Shown here piece by piece: positions 30,625 through 39,617 of a stretch of 64,000 nucleotides of DNA (position 1 is its first letter; the number at the start of each line of letters is the position of its first letter). The stretch spans positions 1 to 64,000 of the forward strand of contig JAKARZ010000006.1 of assembly GCA_021828405.1 (NCBI GenBank), in the 5' to 3' direction. Source of the stretch: Bacillota bacterium. Its GTDB lineage: Bacteria; Bacillota_E; Sulfobacillia; Sulfobacillales; JAIMBI01. The notes beneath the pieces are model-generated. The model had not been told where the DNA came from and ran no database searches. It worked only from the letters and a program-made list of their open reading frames with translations. Made by a program: the position numbers and the translations under genes.

Positions 30625-32729
30625 TCATGGTGCCGCTATTCTTCGGACTGACGCTGGCAGCGGCGGCGGCGGGGCTGTCCCGGCATGGCCGCTGGGCCGC
30701 GCCGGTGGGGTTGGCGCAGACGCTCGCGCTGCTGGCGCTGGCCGGGACGGTTCTCACCCATCCGGGCCAAGAGTGGCTGCTGTGGCCCCTGGCCGGGTGG
30801 GGCATGCTTCGGCTCACGTCCACAGCCTTGGGAGGATTCCTGCTGATCGTGACGGCGGTCGTGTTCCTGGCCGTCTATCTCTTTTCCCCGGGCTATCTCG
30901 CCCGATACCAGGACCGATACGACCAGCGCCCGCTCCGCGCCACGCTTCCCCTGCTGCTCGGCTCGATCGCGCTGATTCTGCTGGCCGGCGACGTCGTCAC
31001 CTTTCTCATCGCCTGGGAACTGATGTCGCTCTTGTCTTACGTCACGGTAGTTTTTGACCACGAGGCGCCCGACAACCCCCGAGCCGCCTACGCCATGCTG
31101 GGCGCCAGCGAATTGGGGTTCCTCATGGTGCTGGCCGCGTGGCTGCCCCTGGTGCTGGCCGCCCACAGCATTGGGTTTTCAACGATCGCGGCCGCTGGAC
31201 CCGAACGACTGACAGCCGGGGTGCGGTGGGCCGTCTTCGGACTCTCCTTCGTGGGCTTTGGCGTCAAGGCGGGGCTGTTCCCCGCGATGAGCTGGCTCCC
31301 CCGCGCCCACCCTGCCGCTCCCGCCAATGCATCGGCCGTCTTATCGGGCGCCATCCTCAATCTGGGCTTGTACGGCATCATCCTGACCAACGTGGAGCTG
31401 CTGCCCGTGCCGACCCCCACGGCCGGCGTGATCGTCCTGGGTATTGGCGTCGTGACCGCGTTTCTCGGAATCCTGTATGCGGCCACGGACACGCACATCA
31501 AGCGTCTCTTGGCTCACAGCTCCATCGAAAACATGGGCCTCGTCACCATCGGAATAGGCGCCGCCATGACGTTCGACGCCGTGGGCTTGCCTGTCCTGGG
31601 CCTCCTGGCGTGGATCGCGGCCCTGTATCAGCTGCTGAACCATTCGGTATACAAAACCCTGCTCTTTTTGGGGGCGGGCGCCATCGACCAGGCGACCGGC
31701 GAACTCAACATGGACCATCTCGGAGGCCTGGGGCGACGCCTGAAGTGGACGGGGGTGTTCCTCTTGGCAGGCACGATGGCCATCGCGGCCATTCCCCCGT
31801 TCAACGGGTTTGCCAGCGAGTGGCTTCTGCTGCAGAGCCTCCTGCGCAGCGTCGCCATCGCCAACCCCGCCCTGGAGGTGGCGTTCGCGCTGGCCGGGGT
31901 CATCGTGGCCCTGGCGGCTGGCCTCGCGGCCACGGCGTTCATTCGGTTCTACGGCATGACGTTTCTGGGGCGCCACCGGTCCGACCCCGCCGCAGTGGCC
32001 CACGACGTGACGCGAACCCAGCGGACCGCCATGGGTCTCCTGGCGGCACTGGCGCTGCTCTTGGGCATGGCGCCCACCTATGTGGCGACCGGATTGGCCC
32101 GGGTGGCGGTGAACCTGGCGCAGAGCCACGACATCGCGGCGTTCATCCCGACTTTCTTTCAGCCGGCCACGCTCCCGCCGGCGCTGGCGTCCGCCTTCTA
32201 TCCCCTGGGGGCGGCGGTCGGGCGGCACGTGCTGCCAGCCCCCGGTCTGGTTTTCATGCATCCCAGCACCCGCCTGCATGCGGGCGTCGTATTTGCGATG
32301 TCGCCCACGTATCTGGCCGTGGCCATCGCCATCGCGCTGGCGCTGGCGTTTGCCCTGGCCAAGCTTTTGGGACGGGGGCGGATGCGCCGGGGCCGCTCAT
32401 GGCTGGGGGGCGCGCGGACCGTGGACGCGGGCCTCACCTACACCGCCACCGGCATGGCGCGCCCCATCTGGGTGGTGTTTCGCGCCGTCCTCAGCCCTGG
32501 ACAGACGGTGGACCGCGAGGAGGTGGTGGCGGAGCACTTCCGCGTCAGCGTTCGGCGCGAAGATGAGTCGCGCTATGTGGTGGACCGTCTCATCGTGGAT
32601 CCCGCCATCCGTGGGGCCCGGGTGTTGGCGCACCTGTTTAGCCGGATGCATCGCGGCAGTGTCAACGCGTACGTGAGCTATGCCTTCATTGCGCTCTTGG
32701 TCGCCATGCTGCTGGTCCGCATCACCTGA
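30621..32729 (+). CDS. Ehr operon 1: HyfB-like proton antiporter subunit
   Basis: 702 residues, Proton_antipo_M family with an extended C-terminus, as in HyfB/HycC. Conserved antiporter features are FLIAWELMSLLSYV (Glu), GFGVKAGLFPAMSWLPRAHPAAPANASAVLSG (Lys), KRLLAHSSIENMG and LLNHSVYKTLLFLGAG (His/Lys), then IPPFNGFASEWLLLQ. A soluble stretch follows before the last helix near the end. Starts at the ATGA overlap with the small-subunit gene. Last gene of the operon. Confidence 0.92.
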   Translation: MIMVPLFFGLTLAAAAAGLSRHGRWAAPVGLAQTLALLALAGTVLTHPGQEWLLWPLAGWGMLRLTSTALGGFLLIVTAVVFLAVYLFSPGYLARYQDRYDQRPLRATLPLLLGSIALILLAGDVVTFLIAWELMSLLSYVTVVFDHEAPDNPRAAYAMLGASELGFLMVLAAWLPLVLAAHSIGFSTIAAAGPERLTAGVRWAVFGLSFVGFGVKAGLFPAMSWLPRAHPAAPANASAVLSGAILNLGLYGIILTNVELLPVPTPTAGVIVLGIGVVTAFLGILYAATDTHIKRLLAHSSIENMGLVTIGIGAAMTFDAVGLPVLGLLAWIAALYQLLNHSVYKTLLFLGAGAIDQATGELNMDHLGGLGRRLKWTGVFLLAGTMAIAAIPPFNGFASEWLLLQSLLRSVAIANPALEVAFALAGVIVALAAGLAATAFIRFYGMTFLGRHRSDPAAVAHDVTRTQRTAMGLLAALALLLGMAPTYVATGLARVAVNLAQSHDIAAFIPTFFQPATLPPALASAFYPLGAAVGRHVLPAPGLVFMHPSTRLHAGVVFAMSPTYLAVAIAIALALAFALAKLLGRGRMRRGRSWLGGARTVDAGLTYTATGMARPIWVVFRAVLSPGQTVDREEVVAEHFRVSVRREDESRYVVDRLIVDPAIRGARVLAHLFSRMHRGSVNAYVSYAFIALLVAMLLVRIT

Positions 32730-33331
32730 GTCGCGCCTTCGTGACCGGCCACGCGCCCGGCCCGCGCACGTCGCCACCAGGGGGGTCTAGCCGCCCCTTG
32801 GCAGCGCGAGCGGCAACCAAGCGTTTCGTGCAGGCCCCAAGAGCGGCACCACCCACGACCCGTTGCGGGTCCCTGGGGCCGAGGGCGGTGCGCGGCGCCC
32901 CGCGCCAGCCATCGGCCCCGGCGTCATCCTCAGTCACTGATACCGAAGGCTTTCGGCGCTCGGCCAGTGGCGCGGAGGCGGGGGGAACGCCTTGTATCAG
33001 CGGACCGCGAGGCTCTGCCATCCGGCCCAACCCCACTCGCCTGCGGCGGTTGAGCTCCCGCACCGGAACTTGCTGCCCCGCCGGCCGCCCCTTCTTTGCC
33101 GCCTCGTAACGATTGCGCGGCCAGACGTTGGCGCACGAGCGCCTTGACCCGGCGACCGGCCCGGTGGGGACGACGGTCCCTCGTGACGAACCCCCACGGA
33201 CGCTTCCGGCTTGCCCTCCGGCATCAGCGCCGGTTACGCTTCCCGTATACGGATGGGTCCAGAGGAAACCCGTTTTCCCCACGAACCCGGATGTGACCCA
33301 TTCCGCTCGCTCCTCAAGGGAGGTTTTGACC
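32730..33331. other. 600-base region with no recognised gene
   Basis: Both strands were read. A 203-codon open frame on the minus strand (33333-32722) has no family similarity, starts opposite the M20 ribosome site, and is probably a by-product of high G+C. No promoter of good quality, tRNA or T-box was recognised. The sequence has a slightly different texture from its flanks, with many short G+C-rich repeats, and could be remains of a mobile element or a long leader. Confidence 0.4.
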
Positions 33332-34699
33332 ATGTCCTCACGTTTTTGGCCTTATGTAGATCAGCATCGGGACGCTTTCTTGGCTCTCTGGATGGACGAG
33401 GTCCGGGAGGCTGGCATCAGCGCGCAACACGCCCGCGTAGAAGAAGCTGCCGCGCTTTCGATCCGGATTCTCGAAGGTGCCGGATTCTCAGTCACCAAGC
33501 TTCCAACCCGCGGCTATCCGGTATTGCTGGCCGAGGCCCGAGGTTCGGAAGGGACGATGCCGACCGTGCTGATTTACGGACATTACGACGTTCAGCCGGC
33601 GGATCCGCTGGATGCCTGGCACAGTCCGCCTTTCGAGCCGACCATTCGCGACGGGCGACTCTACGGCCGCGGCGCGGGAGACAACAAAGGCCAGCATCTG
33701 GCGCACATCCTGGGCATCGTTGCGCTCCGCGCGGTCGACGGGGCCCTTCCGCTTCATGTCAAGGTGGTCCTGGAAGGAGAAGAGGAGTCCGGGAGTCCCC
33801 ATCTCGCAGAGACGTTCGCCAATTGTCGGGACCGGCTTCATGCGGATCTGGCCATCACCTCCGATGGCCCGATGGGGATTGGAGACCATCCGGTCATCAA
33901 CTTGGGCGTCAGGGGCATCCTGAGCTTTGAGCTACGCGCCCGCGGCGCCATGTTTGACAATCACTCCGGAAATAAAGGAAACCTGGTTCCGAACCCCGCC
34001 TGGACGTTAGTGCACGCCCTCTCGGCTCTCCACGACGAAGACGGCCGCATCAAGATCCCCGGGTTCTACGAGACTGTCCGACCCATCGGCGAACTAGAAA
34101 ATCGACTCATCGCCGCCCTACCCTTTGACCCCGCCATCGTGGCGCGCACTGTGGGACTTCCCCTAGAGGCCGTGGAGCCATGGCACAAAGAAGACTACTA
34201 TCGCCGTCTCATGCTGGAGCCCAGTTTCTCGATCAATGGGATGGACGCTGGCTACAAAGGCCCGGGACACAAAACCATCATCCCCGCCACCGCATCGGTG
34301 AAGTGCGACGTGCGCTTGGTAGCCGACCAGGATCCCAACCTTATCGAACAGCGTCTCCGCGGCTACCTGGCCGAAGTGGCCCCCGACGTGGAGTACGTGT
34401 CCCATGGCCACATGCGCCCCTCCCGCACCCCGCCCGATCACCCAGCATTACAGGCCCTGGCCGATGGGTTGACGGCCGCCCATGGGGTCTCGCCATATAT
34501 CCAGCCGGCACTGGGCGGAGGCCTCCCAGATTATGTATTCACCCACATCCTGGGCCTTCCCTCGTTCATCATCCCGTATGCCAACGAGGATGAGGCCAAC
34601 CATTCCCCGAACGAAAACATGCGTCTGGACCTGTTCTACCGTGGGATCGTGGCCACCGCCGAAATGTTGTCTCGCGTCGCCGGGGTGCTGAAGCGGTAG
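33332..34699 (+). CDS. M20-family metallopeptidase (dipeptidase-like)
   Basis: 455 residues. Zinc-site motifs are intact: IYGHYDVQPADP (His and Asp), GRGAGDNKGQH (bridging Asp), LEGEEESGSP (catalytic and zinc Glu), ITSDGPM (Asp), and ANHSPNENM near the C-terminus (His). This pattern fits CNDP-type dipeptidases that hydrolyse dipeptides in the cytoplasm, though acylases and deacetylases share the fold. AAGGGAGG lies just upstream of the ATG. Codon use is somewhat less G+C-biased than in neighbouring genes. Confidence 0.9.
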   Translation: MSSRFWPYVDQHRDAFLALWMDEVREAGISAQHARVEEAAALSIRILEGAGFSVTKLPTRGYPVLLAEARGSEGTMPTVLIYGHYDVQPADPLDAWHSPPFEPTIRDGRLYGRGAGDNKGQHLAHILGIVALRAVDGALPLHVKVVLEGEEESGSPHLAETFANCRDRLHADLAITSDGPMGIGDHPVINLGVRGILSFELRARGAMFDNHSGNKGNLVPNPAWTLVHALSALHDEDGRIKIPGFYETVRPIGELENRLIAALPFDPAIVARTVGLPLEAVEPWHKEDYYRRLMLEPSFSINGMDAGYKGPGHKTIIPATASVKCDVRLVADQDPNLIEQRLRGYLAEVAPDVEYVSHGHMRPSRTPPDHPALQALADGLTAAHGVSPYIQPALGGGLPDYVFTHILGLPSFIIPYANEDEANHSPNENMRLDLFYRGIVATAEMLSRVAGVLKR

Positions 34700-35097
34700 C
34701 AGACCGCTACGGTAGGTGTCGAGCCCATGGGGATAAGTCCCCACCGGACACTCACAACCCCTCTTTACGGAATCTCTGTTTACGGAGGATTCCATGAGTG
34801 CTCCTGGGGGCCGATTTCGCCCCGGCGCCGTGATTCTTGTGGGAAAGCATTCTGCGTGGCGCCACCTAAATCACCTGGGCTTGCACCCCACTGGGACGGT
34901 CGTTTTTGTCCGAAACACTGTCTTCGGTGCAACGCAAGGCCTTGGTCGTTGCCCCTTCCCGGTCCTTGGGGGAATGGGATGTCAGCCGGACCTCTAGTGT
35001 CCTAGGTTGTTAATGCGAGCTCTATACCGTATAGCATGGAATATCTTCTACATCACTATCGACGTCTCGACGAAATGGTCGGCCACTTGCCCCCTTG
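34700..35097. other. Intergenic region left of the IS630 remnant
   Basis: 398 bases. The only candidate gene is a short open frame at 34794-34997 described separately. The A+T-richer stretch about 35010-35070 may be the left flank of the insertion sequence; no clear terminal repeat was identified. Confidence 0.4.
34794..34997 (+). CDS. Short open frame with strong ribosome site, unknown
   Basis: 67 codons starting ATGAGTGCTCC, with GGAGG placed 5 bases upstream, which is the only reason to list it. The product (MSAPGGRFRPGAVILVGKHS...) has no recognised family, no membrane helix and no signal peptide. It could be a real small gene or the 5' stub of a gene destroyed by insertion-sequence activity next door. 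Confidence 0.3.
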   Translation: MSAPGGRFRPGAVILVGKHSAWRHLNHLGLHPTGTVVFVRNTVFGATQGLGRCPFPVLGGMGCQPDL

Positions 35098-36215
35098 ACC
35101 CTGACCGCCGACGAGCGGACCACCTAGGAACGGTGGGCTCGCCGCCCTACCTCCCGCCACGCCCTCGCCCTCTAGGCTGGCATTGGGCTCCGCTGCGCTG
35201 ACGGCCTGTCGAATCCAGCCGTGGCCGATGAATTCGGCGTTAGCCGCCCCATGGTGAGCAAGTGGCACCAGCGGTTTGTCACGCACGGGACGGCCGAGGC
35301 CCCCCGACCTCGCCCCCCGCGGCAGATCCCCGATCAGCGGGTCGCGGAGGTTGTCGCCAAAACCCCGGAAGCGGCGCGGCCGGAGGCGACCCACTGGATT
35401 ACCCGGAGCATGGCCCGCCGTGTCGGGCTCTCCAAAACTGCCATCGGCCGGATCTGGCGGACGTTTGGGCTCCAACCCCACCGCACGGAATCGTTCAAAC
35501 TGTCCACGGACCCGCTGGTCGTGGACAAAGTTCGCGATGTGGTGAACCTCTACCTGGACCCGCCGGAGCGGGCGGTAGTGCGGTGCGTGGATGAGGAGAC
35601 GCAGATCCAAGCCCTCCACCGGATGCAGCCCATCCTCCCGTGGTTGCCCGGGACACCGGAACGCCGGCGTCACGACTACCAGCGGCATGGAGTCCGAGCC
35701 TCTTTGCGGCGCTGAATCTGCAGAGCGGGGAAATCGTAGGGAGTCTCCACCGCCTTCACCGCACACAGGAGTTCAAGCAGTTCCTGGAGCAATTCGACGC
35801 CATCGTGCCGGCCGGCCTCGGCGTGCATGTGGTCCTGGACAACGACGCGACTCACAAAGCGCCGCCGATTCAGCGCTGGCGGGTCAAACACCCACGGTTC
35901 GTGCCGCACTGTACGCCGACGAGCGCCTCGTGCCTGAACCTGGTGGAGCGGTGGTTCGGGAAGCTGACCACCGATAAGCTCCTACGCTCGGCGTATCGGA
36001 GTGTGGCGGATCTGGAAGCAAACATTTGGGCCTGGGCCGCGGCCTGGAATGACCATCCCCGGCTCTATGTGTGGGTGAAGACGGCCGGCCACATCCTCGC
36101 GGCTCTTGCAAGCTATGGCAACCGAATTCACGGCTCAGGACCCGAGTCCCCAAGGCCAGGGCATACGGTCGTCAACCCACGCGCCGCGGCCGCCGCTCGC
36201 AGGTGCGCGTCGTAG
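35098..36215 (+). pseudogene. IS630-family transposase, two stops and a frameshift
   Basis: Similarity to IS630 transposases runs from about 35098 to 36125: TLTADERTT, then ADEFGVSRPMVSKWHQRFV (helix-turn-helix), RRVGLSKTAIGRIWRTFGLQPHRTESFKLS, CVDEETQIQAL (first Asp), SLFAALNLQSGEIVG, HVVLDNDATHK (second Asp) and SCLNLVERWFGKL (Glu). The DDE residues survive, but in-frame TAG codons at 35125 and 35173 and a frameshift near 35690 break the gene. The frame past 36125 runs antisense over the end of vapC and has no similarity. Confidence 0.88.
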
Positions 36216-36553
36216 GCCACAAATGACTCCAGGCCGTATCTGTCCGCATGCAGCACTTCAGCCGTCGCCAGATGGATGGCATCCAACGTCCGCAGGCCGA
36301 CCATGTTGTAGGACGCCGCCATCTCCCGAATCCGGGCGTCGACGTCCAAGCGAAGCATGTGGGCCATCACCGCAGGCACCCCGGCTACGGCCGGGGCTTC
36401 GTATCGCCTCAGCGCACGGACAACTTCGACCTCCGCCAAGCACGACGACACCAGCGTGGCCGCGTGGTGTTCCTCGACCCATGCTCGAAGGCTGTCCGAT
36501 TCGGCTTCCACACGCACAAGCTTCACGATGGCCGACGAATCGAGGTAAATCAC
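36128..36553 (-). CDS. vapC: PIN-domain ribonuclease toxin VapC
   Basis: 141 residues. The PIN acidic residues are in place: D5 in IYLDSSAIVKL, Glu around 41-43 in AEVEVVRAL, D91 in TLDAIHLATA and D115 in VAYDAHL. VapC toxins cut tRNA or rRNA when free of antitoxin. The GTG at 36553 overlaps the stop of the antitoxin remnant (TGGTGA), the usual coupled arrangement. The toxin gene looks intact although an insertion-sequence remnant abuts its 3' end. Confidence 0.88.
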   Translation of the reverse strand: MIYLDSSAIVKLVRVEAESDSLRAWVEEHHAATLVSSCLAEVEVVRALRRYEAPAVAGVPAVMAHMLRLDVDARIREMAASYNMVGLRTLDAIHLATAEVLHADRYGLESFVAYDAHLRAAAAARGLTTVCPGLGDSGPEP

Positions 36554-36744
36554 CAGCGTTCCCGCTCGCGGTCCCTTACGAGCAGACCCGCAACATCGAC
36601 ATCCGGCGTCTCAGCCGGCCGAGGCGCTGGCAATGGCCCGAAAGCCGTGGGCGCAACAGCCCTGTCGGTCGCGATCAGGGCATCCAAACCCGGCTCCAGC
36701 CGCTCCGTGATGGGCACCAGGCGTGCGACCAAAGTCGCATGCAT
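36550..36744 (-). pseudogene. Phd/VapB-like antitoxin, N-terminally truncated
   Basis: About 64 codons. VARLVPITERLEPGLDALIATDRAVAPT then PAPRPAETPDVDVAGLLVRDR matches the C-terminal half of Phd/YefM-type antitoxins (GRPVARLVP, then a toxin-wrapping tail). The DNA-binding N-terminal half (typically V..REL...) is missing: only about 40 bases lie between this piece and the uracil-DNA glycosylase stop. The remaining part could still neutralise VapC if translated from the ATG at 36744, but it would not autoregulate. Confidence 0.65.
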
Positions 36745-36782
36745 CCGGTGCCTGGGACACAAGAGGGGACAACCGGCCCGCG

Positions 36783-37364
36783 CTAAACCGGAATGCCGAG
36801 CCGCTCCGCCACGCGCTGCAGATCTTCCCACGCCTCTTTCTTCTTGCGGGGGTCGCGCAAGAGATAGGCCGGGTGGTAAGTGGGCATGAGCGCACGGGTG
36901 CCCAACGTAGTCCACACGCCGCGCACCGCGGTGATGCGCACGCCCGGTCCCATGAGGGCTTCGGCGGCCGTGCGACCCAACACCAGAATCACCTCGGGAT
37001 TCACCAGCGCGATCTGACGGGCCAAAAACGGCGCACAGGCCTCGGCCTCTGAGGGCGACGGAGTTCGGTTTTCCGGCGGGCGGCACTTAACCACGTTGGC
37101 GATGAACACTTCTTGGCGCTCGAGGTGAATGGCCCGCAGCATGTCGGTCAGCAACTGGCCGGCCCGGCCCACGAATGGCCGGCCGACCTCATCCTCCTGT
37201 TGGCCCGGCCCTTCGCCCACCACCATCAGGCGGGCGTGAGCCGGGCCCTCGCCCGGAACGGCGTGGGTGCGGCCCTTGTGCAGGCCGCACGCCCTGCACC
37301 GCGCCACCTCCCGGGCGACATCATCCAGCGAGTCGGCCAGCGTATGTCCCCCTCCCTCGGGCAT
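36783..37364 (-). CDS. Family 4 uracil-DNA glycosylase (Fe-S type)
   Basis: 193 residues. The four cluster cysteines typical of thermophile-type family 4 enzymes are present: C23 and C26 (CRACGLHKGRT), C94 (VVKCRPPENRTP) and C110. The active-site motif VVGEGPGQQEDEVGRPFVGRAG corresponds to GEAPGxxED, and PTYHPAYLLR is the C-terminal HP motif. It removes uracil from DNA at the first step of base-excision repair. It reads away from the amidohydrolase gene by 82 bases. Confidence 0.92.
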   Translation of the reverse strand: MPEGGGHTLADSLDDVAREVARCRACGLHKGRTHAVPGEGPAHARLMVVGEGPGQQEDEVGRPFVGRAGQLLTDMLRAIHLERQEVFIANVVKCRPPENRTPSPSEAEACAPFLARQIALVNPEVILVLGRTAAEALMGPGVRITAVRGVWTTLGTRALMPTYHPAYLLRDPRKKKEAWEDLQRVAERLGIPV

Positions 37365-37446
37365 GCTGCTTGCTCCTTGGCGGCTTTCCTTCGTTGCTCC
37401 CAGTGTAGAGGCAACGGGGGCAGGCGTCTACGCCCACCAGCGCCGG

Positions 37447-38604
37447 CTAGGTGCCGCTCACCTGCTGTCCGCCGATGTACACGGCCTTGGTGGTGGCCTG
37501 CACGTGGGTGAGTGGGTTGTCGGTGAACAGGGAGAAGTCCGCCTCAAGTCCGACCTGGAGACTGCCGACACGGTCCCCGACCCCCACAATTTGGGCCGGC
37601 ACGCTGGTGATGGCGGCCAGCGCCAGGGACTCGGGCATACCCGCGCGCACCGCCAGCCCGGCGTAAATCGCTAGATACTGCGAGGGAATCACGGGATGGT
37701 CGGAGCAAATGGCGGTCGCCACGCCAGCCCGGGCCAGGATGCCGGGCGTGGCAAAGCTCTTGTGCCGCGTCTCCGCCTTGCTGGCCGCCCCAAACGTCGG
37801 ACCCACCACGGCCGGCACGCCCCAGCCCACCACGTCGTCCAAAATAAAATGCGACTCCGTGGCATGGTCCATGACCCACTTGAGCCCAAACTCACTGGCG
37901 ACGCGGTGCGCGGTGGCGATGTCATCGGCTCGGTGGCAGTGCACCCGAAGGGGGATGTCCCCCCGCACCACCATCGCCAGCGCCTCCAGCTTCGGGTTGT
38001 AGTCCCGCACGCCTAAGGGTGGCTGATTGGCGTAGCGGCGAGCCCGCTCCAGCCACTCGCGCAGGACCGCGGCCACCCCAGGGCGACTTGCAGGGCGGCG
38101 TTTGGCATTGGCGCCGTGCACGCGACGCGGGTTTTCGCCCATGGCCGCCTTCATGCCTCCGGCCGGGACCATGACCATCTCTTCGACCGTGCGGCCGGCC
38201 AGATGGACCGTGCAGCCTAGTCCCCCAATGACGTTGGCAGAGCCCATCGTCACGTACGCTGTGGTCACACCTGCGGCGAGCGTCTCCGGGATGGCCGGGT
38301 CGCGCGGGTTCAACCCATCCAGCGCCCGCACATCGGCGGTCACCGCCTCGGTGGCCTCGTTGCCGTCGGCCGAATCGCCGGACTCGCCTTTGGTCGACAG
38401 ACCAATATGGCTGTGGGCATCCACAAAGCCCGGCAGGCACCACAAGCCCTGACCGTCAACCACCCTGACCCCGGCGGCCGGTGTGTAGTTCGCACCGATA
38501 GCCGCGATGCGGCCGTCGGCGTTGACCAGGAACCCTCCCCGCTCCACATATCCAAGATCTCCGCCGTCCAAGAGCCTCACATTCGTCACGGCAAACGGTG
38601 TCAT
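37447..38604 (-). CDS. Amidohydrolase (imidazolonepropionase-like family)
   Basis: 385 residues. PGFVDAHSHIG supplies the metal HxH, LRVHCHRADD and MDHATESHF the middle histidines, and AICSDHPVIPSQ the catalytic Asp; ADFSLFTDNPL closes the small beta domain. It hydrolyses a C-N bond of an unidentified cyclic or amide substrate. Its ATG overlaps the asparaginase stop (ATGA), so the two are translationally coupled. The residue pattern is closest to uncharacterised members near HutI and allantoinase-like enzymes. Confidence 0.85.
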   Translation of the reverse strand: MTPFAVTNVRLLDGGDLGYVERGGFLVNADGRIAAIGANYTPAAGVRVVDGQGLWCLPGFVDAHSHIGLSTKGESGDSADGNEATEAVTADVRALDGLNPRDPAIPETLAAGVTTAYVTMGSANVIGGLGCTVHLAGRTVEEMVMVPAGGMKAAMGENPRRVHGANAKRRPASRPGVAAVLREWLERARRYANQPPLGVRDYNPKLEALAMVVRGDIPLRVHCHRADDIATAHRVASEFGLKWVMDHATESHFILDDVVGWGVPAVVGPTFGAASKAETRHKSFATPGILARAGVATAICSDHPVIPSQYLAIYAGLAVRAGMPESLALAAITSVPAQIVGVGDRVGSLQVGLEADFSLFTDNPLTHVQATTKAVYIGGQQVSGT

Positions 38605-39617
38605 CGCACCTGCCCCCATTGCAATTCGACTATCGGCATCATCTCGCCTATCGGCCGGCCGGCGTAATGGGCCACGGACTCCACGGCCAGCGCGGCGAGC
38701 CGCATCCGCGCGTCCTCGGCCAGCACCGGCAGCAGGCTCAGCACCGCCGCCACCAGCGAGCGGCGGGCTCGCGTCCCCCCGTCGTCCACCTTGATGGCCA
38801 CCCCCCAGCCGCGCTCCGGGAGCGCCCCGCAGTACACGCCCTCGGCGCCACCCTTAGACATCACGCGGCTACCCGTCGCCTCGGCCAACCTGGCTTCCAG
38901 GCGGCCCTCGCCCGACACCAACTCGGGGTGCGTGCGCATGGCCTCGGCCACCAACTGTCCCGCGGCCGCGTGGTCGTCGGCAAGCCCCCGGCCGTCGTAC
39001 AGGCGGGCATAGGCCCAGGCCATGCGCGACAGCGGCAGGTAAAAGGTCGGCACGCCACAGCCATCCACCCCCGTGGCCAGGTGGCCTGCGGGCACGCCCG
39101 TGAACTCGGCCACCACCTGGCGGATCTCCTGCTGCACCGGATGATCCGGCTCCACGTAGCCAGTCGTGGCCGCGCCGCGCACGGCGGCCGTGAGCAGCAT
39201 GCCGGCATGCTTGCCCGAGCAGTTGTGATGCAGCGGTGAAGGCTCGAGGCCGGCGCGCCGCATCGCGTCCGCCGTGGGCACGTGCTTGGGCCAGTCCGCC
39301 CCGCATGCGAGATCGGCCGCCGTCAGGCCCCCGCGCTTAAGCAGGCGCTCAACGTGCGTGAGGTGCCGGGGCTCGCCGCTGTGGGACGCCGCGGTGATGG
39401 CCACGTCCGAAGCGTCCAGGCCAAACTGCGCCACCGCGCCCGACAGCACCAGCGGCACGGCCTGGAACGGCTTGGCGCTTGACCGCCAGTATGTTTCCCG
39501 GTGGGGATTACCGAACCACGCCACCAAGCGCCCGGCACTGTCCACCACCACCCCGTCGCCGCCAACGACGCTCTCCACGCGCCCGCCACGCCGAATTTCT
39601 ACGACCGCCTCAGCCAA
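38601..39617 (-). CDS. Asparaginase (Asparaginase II/AnsA-type, pfam06089 family)
   Basis: About 338 residues. RSSAKPFQAVPLV, the SHSGEPRH segment, HHNCSGKHAGML and GVDGCGVPTF are the signatures of the thermolabile asparaginase family of Rhizobium etli, which is unrelated to the E. coli enzymes. It hydrolyses asparagine to aspartate and ammonia. The start is unsettled: the TTG at 39617 has a GGAG 5 bases ahead and overlaps the end of the glutamine amidotransferase gene; an ATG lies 16 codons upstream. Operon with both neighbours. Confidence 0.85.
   Translation of the reverse strand: MAEAVVEIRRGGRVESVVGGDGVVVDSAGRLVAWFGNPHRETYWRSSAKPFQAVPLVLSGAVAQFGLDASDVAITAASHSGEPRHLTHVERLLKRGGLTAADLACGADWPKHVPTADAMRRAGLEPSPLHHNCSGKHAGMLLTAAVRGAATTGYVEPDHPVQQEIRQVVAEFTGVPAGHLATGVDGCGVPTFYLPLSRMAWAYARLYDGRGLADDHAAAGQLVAEAMRTHPELVSGEGRLEARLAEATGSRVMSKGGAEGVYCGALPERGWGVAIKVDDGGTRARRSLVAAVLSLLPVLAEDARMRLAALAVESVAHYAGRPIGEMMPIVELQWGQVR

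Noticed and set aside
25117..32729. Functional group 4 [NiFe]-hydrogenase
   Set aside because: Neither large subunit has the four nickel-binding cysteines, and no hyp maturation genes are in the window.
32722..33333. 203-codon minus-strand frame in the gap after operon 1
   Set aside because: It has no motif, no ribosome site and an Arg/Gly/Ala-rich composition typical of chance frames in this G+C content.
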